Below, piece by piece: positions 1-11,745 of a stretch of DNA of 64,000 nucleotides. The stretch lies in the NCBI RefSeq assembly GCF_040802235.1, contig NC_133174.1:107017647-107081646 (forward strand), written 5' to 3'. Position 1 is the first letter of the stretch. Each line of letters opens with the position of its first letter. Origin of the DNA: Manis javanica (Eukaryota; Chordata; Mammalia; Pholidota; Manidae). A model generated the notes under the pieces. That model was not told the origin of the DNA and made no database searches. It worked only from the letters and a program-made list of their open reading frames with translations. The position numbers and the translations under genes were made by a program.

Positions 1-1950
1 CTAGTTGAGCTGAAGTCCTGGGAGACACAGGCTGGGCCTCTATTATTTAATGTAGGGAGACAATAGCATTCCCAGCTTTTCATTGCCTATTAAGAACTAA
101 ATTGCTCCCATAAGTGAACCAGATGAGATCTGGGTTATCTAATGGTTGGTCTGTAAGGTCAGGCCTAGGGCCAAAAGAGAGCAATAGTGCTTCCTGACAT
201 GAATGGATGGGCTCTTTCTGGGTATCTGGGAGCAAGGTAGCTGGATTAAGAGTTGATCATGTAGCTATTGAGATATCAGGGTTTCCTAACAGCATGACTT
301 GACATTTGAGAAGTCTTTTGTCAGACAGCCATGGGAATCCATTATACTGTAAGAGGTTAGGGATATTGTGAGAGGTATAAACCTGAATGAGAGCCCCTGG
401 GGTTAGTCTGAGGGTTTCTTCTAGGAAAAGAGTAAGGGCCCCAAAACAGGAAGGCTATCCTTGCACTGTGCAGTCGAGTCATTTTGACAGATAGTCCATA
501 GGTTCGTGAGTTAGGCCTAATTTTTGAGTTAGAACTCCGAGGGCTACTCCTTGTCTTTCATGTGAGTACAATTGGAATGGCCTGGCTGGGTTTGGGAGTC
601 CTAAGGCAGGGGCCTGTGTTAACAGGGCCTTAAGCAGATCTACAGCTCTTTGTTGTGATGGTCCCCAGTCTAAAGGTTTAGAGTCATCTTTGCCTTTTAG
701 GACTTCATAGGAAGGCTGTGCAATGAGTCCATAATTTGGGATCCATAACCTGCAGTATCCTGTTAGTCCTAGGGAAGCCTGAGTTGTTTGTGGGTAGTAA
801 GCTGGGGTAGAGAAATAATGGCCTGAACTCAGTCTGGAGGAAGGCCTCTCTTTCCTTGGGTAAGGATTATTCCCAGGTAAGTGACCTTTTGTTGTACTAA
901 GGGAGCTATGGCCCTTGAAACTTTATATCCTCGCTCAGCTAAGAAATTAAGGATTTGAATGGTGTGATTGATGGAGTCTTGTTTTGTGGTGGAACAGATT
1001 AAAAGATAATCTGCCTATTGTATGAGTGTGCCCCCTTCGTTCAGGTGCAGGTGGGCTAGGTCTTGGGACAAGGCTTGTCCAAATAGATGAGGACTGGCTC
1101 TAAACTCCTTGGGGAGAGCAGTCCAAGTTAGTTGGCCAGAGGTGTTTTCTGGAGTGGTCCATTCAAAAGCAAATAGTGACTGTGACTGTTTTCCTAAGGG
1201 GATGCAGAAGAAAGCATCTTTGAGATCTAGAGTTGTAAATCATGAGGTGTCAGGTGGAATAGCTCCTAATAGTGTATGTGGGTTAGGGACCACTGGGTGG
1301 AGAGACACAACGACCTCATTGATAATTCCTAGATCCTGGACTAGACGATAAGTCTGGTCTTTCTTTTTGATGGCCAAGATTGGAGTATTGTAAAGTGAAT
1401 TAGTTGGAACTAGCAGCCCATGTTTAAGATATTTGGAAATTAGAGGCTGGAGGCCTTTATGAGCCTCGGGCATCATAAGATATTGTTTTTGGCTGGGAAA
1501 CTTAGCTGAATCTTTGAGCTGGATGACTAGTGGGGTGACATATTTAGCCTTTCCTAGGATTCCCTTATCCCAAACATCAGGATTAATAGACTGTTCCCAG
1601 TCCTGAAAAGCTGACAAGAGGGGTTTGGGAAAAACCAGAAATTGGAGAGGATTCGGACTGGCTGGCAGAAAGCTGAAAATTATCCTGGTGTGTAATTTTT
1701 CTAGTATTTCTTGTCCCAGGAGGGAAATAGGGCATTCTTTTACAACTAAAAATGGATGTGAAAAATAATGGCTATGGAGGAGACACCTAAGGGTGGAGTG
1801 AAGGGCCGAGTAGTAGGGGTCCCTGTCACTCTGAGTACTGTACAAGTTTGAGAGGATAGGGGTCCAGAATAGGAATTAAGGACAGAGTAGAAGGCCCTGA
1901 TGTCAATTAAAAAGAAAATTTTCCTACCTGCCATACCCATGGTTACCCTA
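1..1950 (-). pseudogene. ERV class I protease and reverse transcriptase remnant (antisense)
   Basis: Decayed pro-pol of an endogenous retrovirus, read on the minus strand and running off the left edge. The longest open piece, 1240-1845, carries the end of protease and the start of reverse transcriptase; it has recognisable class I ERV text such as QYLMMPEAHKGLQPLI and AIKKKDQTYRLVQDL. The protease active-site region near 1890-1940 reads LIDIRA where a functional enzyme has a DTG-type triad. The polymerase motif near 1000-1020 reads stop-A-D-Y where the family has Y-x-D-D. Further stops and shifts interrupt the frame towards position 1. It is not a working enzyme. It belongs to the same provirus as the gag remnant, primer-binding site and LTR at higher coordinates. 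Confidence 0.85.
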
Positions 1951-2059
1951 GGCTCTAGTCCAGTGATGTTGATGTCATGGATTGGGACCGGCCGGCCAGG
2001 GCCTCTTTATTCTTGTGAAAGGAGCTCAAGGACCATGGGTGGCTCCGATGGCCCAGGGG

Positions 2060-3399
2060 CCCTGCGGCCCATGGGGCAAAGGGCAGCTCAGTGACCCATT
2101 TCTTTGCATTTGTAGCAGGGAGATTGTGGAGGCTTATCTCTATTAGGACAGCTCTTAGCCCAGTGCCCTATCTAATGACAGATGTTACACTTACTATCTA
2201 TCTTAGAATTCTTGTCAGGACCTGGTGAGCCTCTGGACATGGACTGAGCCGCAAGGGCAGCTAATAGCTGAGTATGTCGGGTCTCCTTCCTCTTTTCCTT
2301 TTCCTGAGCCCCAGCCTCTTCTTCTTCATCACAGCCATAGAACACAGTATTGGCTGTGGTCAGGAGTTCATCTATACTGCCGTTAGGGTTTGTCTGGATC
2401 TGTTTTTGTAATTTTTTTCTGATGTCAGATGTCCACTGTGAGAGGGATTTATCTCTCAGAATTACTTGTTCCTCATATGTGTCTAAATCTAGATTAGTGT
2501 ATTTAGTGAGGGTGTCTCTCAGTCTTTCTAAGAAAGTGACAGGATTTTCCTCTGGCCTCTGGCTAATGGCAGCGACCTTTGACTAGTTAATAACTTTTTG
2601 CCTGGCCTTTTTTTAGCCCTGTCTTTATGCAAAAGAGGAAGTGGTTTCTTCCCCACACATCATCTTTATTATTATAATCCAATTAGGGTCTGTAGAGGAG
2701 ACAGCTGTTTCCCCAGTGGGAAATTTAGTGTCTGACAAGTGTAGGCTACTGGAAAATTTACAGGCTTCTTTAATAACTCTCTCTTGTTCACGGTCAGAGA
2801 GTGTCTGTCCCAGGATTATCATGATATCTGTTCAGGGAAGTCATAAGCTAGGCTGATGTGCTGGAATTGATCAATATGGTTATCTGGATTGGTAGTTAGC
2901 TGCCAAGATCAGCTTTAAGGTGCTTTAATTCAGTTACTGTGCCAAATTCTCCACCTGCCATTTCTACTAATGGCAGAACTTTAGCAGGTGCCTTTGAGAG
3001 CAGATTTGAGTACCCAGGACTCTGTTCTTGAGGGCCCTGTGGGGCTGGCAGTCACACTTTGCCCTTGGGTGGTCCTGGGTACTGGGGTGGAGGTAAAGCA
3101 GGCAGTGGAGCAGAGAGAAGGCTGGGAGGACTTTTTAATTTACAAGTTTGGCAGAGATCCTCTCGGCTTTTGAGATAGAAGAAAGCCTGAACATATGCGA
3201 TCTCTGTCCATTTACCCAGCTTTTTGCAGAAAAGGTCAAGCTGTATGAGGGTGTTTGGGTTAAGAGTTCCGTTAATTGGCTGCTGTTCCTGGTCCCCTAG
3301 TTGATATTGGGGCCAGGCTGTGTTGCAAAAGAATATTAATCTTTTCTTTTTAAGTGTATCTGCATCTATTTGGGACCAATGAGAAAGGATACATCCCAA
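2060..3399 (-). pseudogene. ERV class I gag remnant with two broken zinc knuckles (antisense)
   Basis: Gag remnant of the same provirus. The matrix start is at 3399, where the expected initiator is now TTG; the text begins MGCILSHWSQ if that codon is read as Met. A proline-rich stretch follows at about 3050-3120, and capsid-like text at 2625-2822 (including LSDREQERVIKEA). Two CX2CX4HX4C zinc knuckles lie at about 2090-2190, each interrupted by a stop codon. Two knuckles fit the HERV-H/F-like side of class I rather than murine-type gammaretroviruses, which carry one; this is family knowledge. Multiple stops and shifts mean no Gag is made. Confidence 0.8.
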
Positions 3400-4108
3400 T
3401 GGCGTGGTAGCTGGAATAGTTCCTGGTTGCTCATCTAGGAAGAAATGAATGGGTTAGAGAGCCTAGCATCCCAGGGTCTATCCCGGAGGTCTCAGCGTCC
3501 CAAGACCTGTAAATCTATTCCTGTTTTGGACGTCTTCAGCAACAGGACAGAGGACTGAAAGACAAATCCTGTGGAATGGGTTAGAGAGCCCAGCGTCCCA
3601 GAGTCTGTCCCAGAGGTCCTGGCACAACCAGCTGCCCAGGACTTTAACGCATCCCGCCTCAGATGTCTCCAAGTGGGATATGGAGAACTAGTATTGTGGC
3701 TTCCTAGTGAAGGGTTGAAGGGGGCTCACCGTGATCTGAGGTGATCCCAAGAGCTGGAGACAGTGGAAATCAAGGCTGGCAGAAGGTCTTTGTGGGAGCC
3801 AGAGGTGGCTCAACCAAACAGAAACTGGAAAGGAGATAGTATCAGGCAGCAAAAAAAAACTATTGGGAAGATGGCCAGGGGTTGGACTTGGGTGTGACTT
3901 ACTGTGTGCCTGGTTGCGCAGATGTTGTCTTGCGGGTGGTGGGGAGCCTAATGCTCTGTCCCTGATCTGTGACCACCTTACCCTGTCATGGGAGACTTCT
4001 CATGGAAGTCTGCCCTCGTGGCATTTTAGGGTGGCTGACCCATGCCCACTTTTGGCCAGAATGACTGCCCAACAGAAAGTGAAAGTAAGAGTGACTTACC
4101 ACTGCTTT

Positions 4109-4126
4109 CTCCGAGGCACGGCACCA
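4109..4126 (-). other. Retroviral primer-binding site, tRNA-His type
   Basis: On the minus strand this reads TGGTGCCGTGCCTCGGAG. It closely matches the 3' end complement of tRNA-His (the HERV-H-type site, TGGTGCCGTGACTCGG). It lies five bases inside the proposed LTR end. A splice-donor-like GTAAGT (4094-4099) follows within about 20 bases on the minus strand, which is the normal order LTR, primer site, donor, gag. Confidence 0.75.
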
Positions 4127-4131
4127 CAATA

Positions 4132-4594
4132 TGTTGGGAAGGGAAGGACTCGGCTCGGTGTTGCAGGGAAGTCAGATATAGGGGGATGAGAGACCAAAGT
4201 CAAGAAAGCAAACTAAGTTTTAATGCACTCTGCATAGAGTAACAGAGCAGGCCTGCCTAAGATAAGACAGGCAGGCGTGGATGCTCATTCTGAGGCTTCT
4301 TTTATTTGGTTTTTGGCAGGACAGAGAGGTCCTTGATTGACAGCTGTCAACTCTCTAGGCTTGTTCTGAGTGGTGAAATGGGGACAGGGGCTGTGCTGTG
4401 CTTGTGCCTCTGATGTTTCTTACCTGGGGGGACCCTGGACATTTCTTGAGTCACTCTTGGACCCTGTGGCTTCATCTGATTAACTCTGAGTCATTTCTGG
4501 CTTTCTGGTTCTATTTGATCAACTCCCTGAGTCATCTTTGGGGGGCCCTTTCTCCTTTTCATCCTGCTCATTATTTCTGTCTTTCTGCCTAACA
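4132..4594 (-). repeat. 5' LTR of the antisense ERV
   Basis: The ends form a near-perfect inverted repeat: TGTTGGG at 4132 and CCTAACA at 4594, that is TGTTAGG...CCCAACA on the minus strand. It abuts the primer-binding site. A polyadenylation signal (AATAAA on the minus strand, about 4298-4304) sits inside. The 3' LTR would lie left of the window, so no pairwise age estimate is possible here. Confidence 0.75.
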
Positions 4595-4662
4595 AATGGA
4601 TGAAGAAGTGATTTTTTTGAGACCATAGGAAAGCCTAAGTTGTAACAAAGGATGATTTGGGA

Positions 4663-4766
4663 CAAAAAAAAAAAAAGAAAGAAGGAAGAAGGAAGGAAAG
4701 GGAAGGAGGAAGGGAAGGGAAGAAGAGGGGGAAGAGAGGAAGGGAGGAAGGGAGGAAGGAAGGAAA
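4663..4766. repeat. Purine-rich (GGAA)n/(GAAA)n microsatellite
   Basis: A-run followed by irregular GGAA/GGGA units. Strand-asymmetric polypurine tract just outside the ERV LTR. Apparent Ser/Phe/Pro-rich reading frames on the other strand are products of the repeat. Confidence 0.9.
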
Positions 4767-5159
4767 ATGAAAAACCAGAATGGGTTTATTAGCTTTGCTG
4801 CAGAGAGCATGTATGAGTACAGCGGTGGAAATGGGCTTCAGATCTGGTGGTGGGGAGTCCCAAAATAAACCTCTCCCCTAGGCAGCCATGTGGGAGGTGG
4901 CACACAGCAGGATGCACACAATCTATCAAAGAAACTCTTAAACACAGTAAAAACCATGTTGTTTTCTTGTTGAAGTGATGCTCCATGTTCTCATTGCATT
5001 CCCTACCTTCCACCTACTGCCTTTCAGAATGCAGTTCATTGGACTCATAATAGAAATCATATTATTATTTTAAATGTTCTACCTGATCACTCTGTAAACT
5101 GTTGGAGAGGAAATATTTTCCTCTACCCTTCAAGGTTCCTTCAGCTGGCCTAAGAATTA
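4767..5159. other. Unassigned sequence, nothing recognised
   Basis: No gene, RNA or repeat family that I can support. The short reading frames here have no recognisable domain. Confidence 0.5.
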
Positions 5160-5545
5160 AATTGATGTGAGACAGATTATCAAAAGAAAATCAAATTTAA
5201 TTATGTATGTAAGGTAGTTCCAAATATAAGAACCTAGGCAGTCAGGCAGTTGAGGCTTACATACCCTCCAGAAGTAAGGAGAAGGGGGTAGGGTCTGGAA
5301 CTTCAAAGGGAAGGAAGACAATTCACAGGAAGATGAAAAGGAGTACATGTTCAGTAAACAAATGTTTGCTGGGCCCCACAGAAACAATGGGACACAGGAA
5401 TTTTAACAAACAAAACTTTGCTAGGTGCCTCCTGTCTACCACACCTAGTTCATGTTATACTGTAGTCATTTATGGTCATGGCTCCCTTCCTAGAGCAGGT
5501 ACCCCATCTAAATTCTTTTAGGCAGTTAAGGGGGAGGTAAAAAGA
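5160..5545. repeat. LTR-like repeat, left arm of an inverted pair
   Basis: Similar in inverted orientation to 5885-6110. Shared landmarks include AATTCACAGGAAG, GTAAACAAATGTTTG and CTAAATTCTTTTAGGCAGTTA. Divergence is substantial, so the pair is old. The family is not identified; it may be LTR or DNA-transposon derived. Confidence 0.6.
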
Positions 5546-5884
5546 AAAACTTCAGTTTTAATTTTGTAAAGAATTTTTATTTCCTTAAAAATAATCAGCC
5601 TAAATTAATCCTCATGCCAAAGAGACACACTTTGGGGTGGCAAATTTTGTTTCCTTGTAGCCCTGTTATTAATATCTTGCATTTGTGTGGTTCCTTTGTT
5701 ACAATTACTGAACCAATATTGGTATTGCGTTTTATTCAGCACATATCTTTCCTTCTAGGCCTAATATACTTTTTTTCTGGAGGCCAGGGTAGGGAGGCAG
5801 AATTGGCTGCCCCAAAATGTGTCTCTGGCATATGGATTGTTTTGAGCTGCTTGTTTTTAAGAAGCAGAAGTCTCAAGAAGAACC

Positions 5885-6110
5885 TCTGAACTTCCTCATA
5901 ACTGCCTAAAAGAATTTAGGTAGGGGACTTGCTCCAGGAAAGGAGCTATCACCATAGATTGAACTATGATATAATATGACCTAGGTCTGTTTGATCAAAG
6001 TCCTTTCTCTGCTGGTTATTTTTGGTTGACCCAACAAACATTTGTTTACCAAACATTTACTCTTTCCACCTTCCTGTGAATTGCTTTCCTAGTCTTTGAG
6101 CTCCAGACAC
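5885..6110. repeat. LTR-like repeat, right arm of an inverted pair
   Basis: Reverse complement relative of 5305-5545, separated by about 340 bases of unassigned sequence. From here to 6529 I see nothing else that I can name. Confidence 0.6.
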
Positions 6111-6529
6111 CTACCCACTTTGTGTTCCAGAATGACACATATACCTCATTTTGCCTGTTTTTGGAAAATATCTTGTCTGTGATGCCGGAGTTCCTGTTTG
6201 CAGAGTTGAAGAATGAACTTAGCAAACACTCAAGGTAGGAGAGCCAGGGAGAGGCTTTTATTTAGAGATAAAGTGAGAGGACAGAGCTCCTGGCTCACGT
6301 CAGGAGGGGACAAGAGAGCCCGTAGTGGTGCGTTGTCTAGGGGTTTTATAGGCAGTTGGGAATGTGATAAAGGGCTTGTTAAATGGTCCCTGAATATTTA
6401 AAATTAACTTAACACAAGAAATTTACTGATCTGATTTTTCCCTGAGATACCGGTGTCTTGAACTGGGAGCATATCAAACAAGACCACCTGCAGGGCCCCC
6501 AAGGTGGGCTGAGTATTGTCTGTTTGCTA

Positions 6530-7876
6530 AAGTAAACTTTTCTGTCATTTACAGCCCCAGGCTTCCTTTTTAGATGGCTTTCCCTCAAAATTTAAGGTGG
6601 CACTGACAACTCAGTATTCAAGAAAAATAATTTTAATGCACTATTTAAAAAAAATTAATGCAAAGAGTCTAATGAACAAATTATCACAACTTTTAATAAA
6701 AGAACAATCCATCAACTGGGGTTGCATGACAGTACCTTACTCTCCTTCCCTTACTTGCCCCATGTGGTACACAGAGACAGATATATTGATAATGTATCAG
6801 TTATCTTTACTGATAACACAAGTGTGGAGGGGATAAGGGTGGCATGGGCAGCATGGGTGACCCATGGGTCCATGGCACCAGAGGCATCCATCTCTGTTCC
6901 AGCTCCAGAACTAGGATTCTAGGGCCCCTCCATCATTACGATGGCAGGGTGGTCTGGGTCAGCTGGTGCATTCCTGGGCATGAGGCCCTCTGATTTTGCT
7001 TGCGCTTGGCCCTCTGATTCTTAAACCACATCTATAATCAGAGGGAAAATAGGATTGGTTTAGTATATGAAACAGTTGATGCCATCATAGAAAAAACACA
7101 GCACGCAACTTTATATCTGCCATTCGAATTTCAAACTGCATCAGGAGAAACTATTTAATTATTGCTAAAATAACTCTGCAAAGTTAGCACCACACCCCCT
7201 CCCTCCAGCTCACCCTCAGCTCCAGCTATGTGCCAAGCTCTAGAATAGGTTTATTACTTTGTCTCTGTGCTCCCAATTTTAATATTCTAGTGTTTTTTCC
7301 AGGTTTTGGATGGAAGTCTAGCTTATAAAGTGGACCAATCCTTGCTGTTGATCCCATGCCTGATAACAGGATAAAGAAAGGCCTGTATCCCGACCGTGGA
7401 TCATCAGCTGTCCAGCTACTCTTGCCCCTTCCTCACTAGGGATAGTGTCAGCTTGTGTACGGGGGAATTTGGGCATTGTAATTAGTGGGCCCTACTTAAA
7501 GTCGTATTGAGTGGAATAGCTCCCTATTTGAGAAGCCCCTTTTTAGGGAGGCCTAGTCATAGGGTCCTAAGGAGTGTGTGGCTTGTCTAACTGGGACCTG
7601 AGAGCTGCTGACATCTTGGGCACTGCCTTGATTCTTGTAATCTGCAGCATTAAGGAAAGTCGAGACCATCTCAAGGCACACCGTGGTCACTGTTGTCAAT
7701 TCTGCATGCTCCAACCTGCCCCACCCTTCAAACCTTCCTGGGCTCAGGACCAGGTCAGCCCACTCTGCTCTGGCTACAGTCCCAGGATCCTGGACCACAG
7801 CCACTGTTGTCCAGCATGGCAGGTTATCCTAGGTGCTGCTACTCAACCAGGAGGTGCCAATCCCATCCCTTATTCT
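6530..7876. repeat. Permuted copy of part of the RHOXF1 locus (blocks A then B)
   Basis: Two blocks are joined directly. Block A (6530-6751) matches 43297-43517, and block B (6753-7876) matches 39808-41050. All are in the same orientation and nearly identical. At the RHOXF1 locus the order is B, then exon 2, then A, 3.7 kb overall, so this copy is circularly permuted. A short CCCT overlap lies at the A/B join. Block B here lacks about 130 bases present at 40581-40712. It carries a homeobox exon fragment, listed separately. An antisense L1 ends immediately after 7876. Confidence 0.85.
6936..7031 (-). pseudogene. Duplicated RHOXF1-like homeobox last exon (orphan fragment)
   Basis: On the minus strand an intact acceptor (pyrimidine tract, ATTATAG) precedes MWFKNQRAKRKQNQR and a stop after 31 codons. 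This is homeodomain residues 47 onward and the copy of the last exon at 40023-40073. It differs by Arg52 to Gln, among other changes, and reads past the point where the main copy stops. In the next frame the text ends in an ADPDH-containing tail resembling the end of RHOXF1, as at the main locus. No exon 1 or 2 lies in the expected direction, because L1 begins at 7877, so it is an exon-only pseudogene fragment. Confidence 0.75.
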
Positions 7877-10800
7877 AATTTTTTTTAATTTTTGTTTTAT
7901 TTTGGTATCATAAATCTACAATTACATGAGGAACATTATGTTTACTAGACACCAGCCATCACCAAGTCTCCCCACATACCCCATTACAGTCTCTGTCCAT
8001 CAGTGTAGTAAGATGCTATAGAGTCACTACTCGTCTTCTCTGTGTTGCACAGCCCTCCCTGTGCTCCCCCCACACTATACATCCTAATCTTAATGCCCCC
8101 TTTCTTCCCCCCCTTATCCCTCCCTTCCCACCCATCCTCCCCAGTCCTTTCCCTTTGGTAACTTAGTCCATTCTTGGGTTCTGTGATCCTGCTGCTGTTT
8201 TGTTTCTTCAGTTTTTGCTTTGTTCTTACACTCCACATATGAGTGAAATCATTTGGCACTTGTCTTTCTCCACCTGGCTTATTTCACTGAGCATAATACC
8301 CTCTAGCTCCATCCATGTTGTTGCAAATGGTAGGATTTGTTTTCTTCTTATGGCTGAGTAATATTCCATTGTGTATATGTACCACCTCTTCTTTATCCAT
8401 TCATCTACTGATGGACACTTAGGTCGCTTCCATTTCTTGGCTATTGTAAATAGTGCTGCAATAAACATAGGGGTGCATCTGTCTTTTTCAAACTGGGCTG
8501 CTGCATTCTTAGGGTAAATTCCTAGGAGTGGAATTCCTGGGTCAAATGGTATTTCTATTTTGAGCTTTTTGAGGAACCTCCATACAGCTTTCCACAATGG
8601 TGGAATGAATTTACATTCCCACCAGCAGTGTAGGAGGGTTCCCCTTTCTCCACATTCTCACCAACGTTTGTTGTTGTTTGTCTTTTGGATGGTGGCAATC
8701 GTTACTGGTGTCAGGTGATATCTCATTGTGGTTTTAATTTGCATTTCTCTGATGACTAGCGATGCGGAGTATCTTTTCATGTCTCTGTTGGCCATCTGAG
8801 TTTCTTCTTTGGAGAACTGTGTTCAGCTCCTCTGACCACTATTTAATTGGATTATTTGGTTTTTGTTTGTTGAGGTGCATGAGCTCTTTATATATTTTGG
8901 ATGTCAACCCTTTATCGGATCTGTCATTTATGAATATATTCTCTCATATTGTAAGATGCCTTTTTGTTCTATTGGTGGTGTCCTTTGCTGTACAGAAGCT
9001 TTTCAGCTTGATATAGTCCCACTTGCTTGTTCTTGGTTTTGTTACCCTTGCCCAGGGACATGTGTTCACGAAGAAGTTGCTCATGTTTATGTCCAAGAGA
9101 TTTTTGCCTGTGTTTTTTTTCTAAGAGTTTTATGGTTTCATGACTTACATTCAGGTCTTCAATCCATTGAAAATTTACTTTTGTGTATGAGGTTAGAGAA
9201 TGATCCAGTTTCATTCTCTTACATGTAGCTGTCCAGTTTTGCCAACACCAGCTATTGAAGAGGCTGTCATTTCCCCATTGTATGTCCATGGCTCCTTTAT
9301 TGTATATTGACTGACCATATATATTTGGGTTAATATCGGGACTCTCTATCCTGTTCCACTGGTCTGTGGGTCTGTTCTTGTGCAAGTACCAAATTGTCTT
9401 GATTACTGTGGCTTTGTACTAGAGTTTGAAGTTGGGAAGCGAGATCCTCCCTGCTTTATTCTTCCTTCTCAGGATTGCTTTGGCTATTTGAGGTCTTCCG
9501 TGGTTCCATATAAATTTTACGACTATTTGTCTCAGTTTGTTGAAGAGTGCTGTTGGTATTTTGGTAGGGATTGCATTGAATCTGTAGATTGCTTTAGGCA
9601 GGATGGCCATTTTGACAATATTAGTTCTTCCTAGCCAAGAGAGTGGGATGAATTTCCATTTGTTAGTGTCCTCTTTAGTTTCTCTTAAGAGTGTCTTGTA
9701 GTTTTCAGGGTATAGGCCTTTCACTTCCTTAGTTAAGTCTATTCCTAGGTATTTTATTCTTTTTGATGCAATTGTGAATAGAATTTTTTTCCTGATTTCT
9801 CTTTCAGCTAGTTCATTGTTAGTGTATAGGAAAGCAACAGATTTCTGTGTATTAATTTTGTACCCTGCAACTTTGCTGAATTCAGATATTTGTTCTAGTA
9901 GTTTTGGAGTGGAGTCTTTAGGGTTTTTTATGTAGAATACCATGTCATCTGCAAATAGTGACAGTTTGACTTCTTCTTTACCAGTCTGGATGCCTTGTAT
10001 TTCTTTGTTTTGTCTGATTGCCATGGCTAGCACCTCCAGAACTATGTTGAATAACAGTGGGGAGAGTGGGCATCCCTGTTTTGTTTCCGATCTTAGACGA
10101 AAGGCTTTCAGCTTCTCACTGTTAAGGATGATGTTGGGTGTGGGTTTGTCATATATGGCCTTTATTATGTTGGGGTACTTGCCCTCTATGCCCATTTTGT
10201 TGAGAGTTTTTATCGTGAATGGATGTTGAATTTTGTCGAATGCTTTTTCAGCATCTATGGAAATGATCGTGTGGTTTTTGTCCCTTTTTTTGTTGATGTG
10301 GTGGATGATGTTGATTGATTTTCTAATGTTGTACTATCCTTGCATCCCTGAGATGAATCCCACTTGATCATGGTGTATGATCTTCTTGATGTATTTTTGA
10401 ATTCAGTTTGATAATATTTTGTTAAGTATTTTTGCATTTATATTCATCAGGGATATTGGTCTGTAATTTTCTTTTTTTGTGGGGTCTTTGCCTGGTTTTG
10501 GTATTTGAGTGATGCTGGCTTCATAGAATGAGTTTGGAAGTATTCCCTCCTCCTCTATTTTTTGGAAAACTTTAAGGAGGATGGGTATTATGTCTTCTCT
10601 ATATGTCTGGTAAAATTCCATGGTAAATCCATCTGACCTGGGGGTTTTGTTCTTGGGTAGTTTTTTGATTACTGATTCAATTTCATTGCTGGTAATTGGT
10701 CTGTTTAGATTTTCTGTTTCTTTCTGGGTCAGTCTTGGAAGGTTGTATTTTTCTAGGAAGTTGCCCATTTCTTCTAGGTTTTCCAGTTTGTTAGCATATA

Positions 10801-11745
10801 GATTCTCATAGTATTTTCTAATAATTCTTTGTATTTCTGTGGGGTCCGTCGTGACTTTTCCTTTCTTGTTTCTGATTCTGTTGATGTGTGTAGATTCTCT
10901 TTTTCTCTTAATAAGTCTGGCTAGGGGCTCATCTATTCTGTTTATTTTCTCAAAGAACCAGCCCTTGGTTTCATTGATTTTTTTCTATTGTTTTATTTTT
11001 CTCAATTTTATTTATTTCTTCTCTGATTTTTATTATGTCCCTCCTTCTGCTGACTTTGGGTGTCATTTGTTCTTCTATTTCCAATCTCAATAATTGTGAC
11101 TTTAGACTATTTATTTGGGATTGTTCTTCCTTCTTTAAATAAGCCTGGATTGCTATGTACTTTCCTCTTAGAACTGCCTTCACTGCATCCCACAGAAGTT
11201 GGGGCGTTGTGCTGTTGTTGTCATTTGTCTCTATATATTGCTTGATCTCTATTTTAATTTGGTCATTGATCCATTGATTATTTAGGAGAATGTTGTTAAG
11301 CCTCCATGTGTTTGTAAGCCTTTTTGTTTTCTTTGTACAATTTATTTCTAGTTTTATACCTTTGTGTTCTGAGAAGTTGTTGGTATCATTTCAATCTTTT
11401 TGAATTTACTGAGGCTCTTTTTGTGGCCTAGTATGTGACTATTCTGGAAAATGTTCCATGTGCACTTGAGAAGAATGTGTGTCCTGCTGCTTTGGGTGTA
11501 GAGTTCTGTAGATGTTTATTAAGTACATCTGTTCTAGGGTGTTGTTCAGTGCCTCTGTGTCCTTATTTATTTTCTTTCTGGTGGATCTGTCCTTTGAAGT
11601 GAGTGATACATTGAAATCTCCTAGAACAAATGCATTGCATTCTATTTCCTCCTTTAATTCTGTTAGTATTTCTTTTACATATATTGGTGCTCCTCTATTG
11701 GGTGCTATTGATATTATGATAGGAATTGCACTGCCTATGTTTTCT
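7877..11745 (-). mobile_element. L1 retrotransposon, antisense, ORF2 disrupted
   Basis: The 3' end with its A-rich tail (T-rich on the plus strand) is at 7877, followed on the minus strand by 3' UTR, ORF2 C terminus (8226-8597), reverse transcriptase (9419-10768) and part of the endonuclease half up to about 11745. The reverse transcriptase keeps the FADD motif in [10 protein letters not shown] near 9950, but several stops and shifts break ORF2 into pieces. It is the same subfamily as the plus-strand copy at 44546-46722. Not competent for movement. Confidence 0.9.

Noticed and set aside
4589-4810. Phe/Ser/Pro-rich minus-strand frame
   Set aside because: Translation of the purine microsatellite.
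9419-10195. 258-codon frame as a host reverse transcriptase
   Set aside because: L1 ORF2 with FADD motif, broken on both sides.
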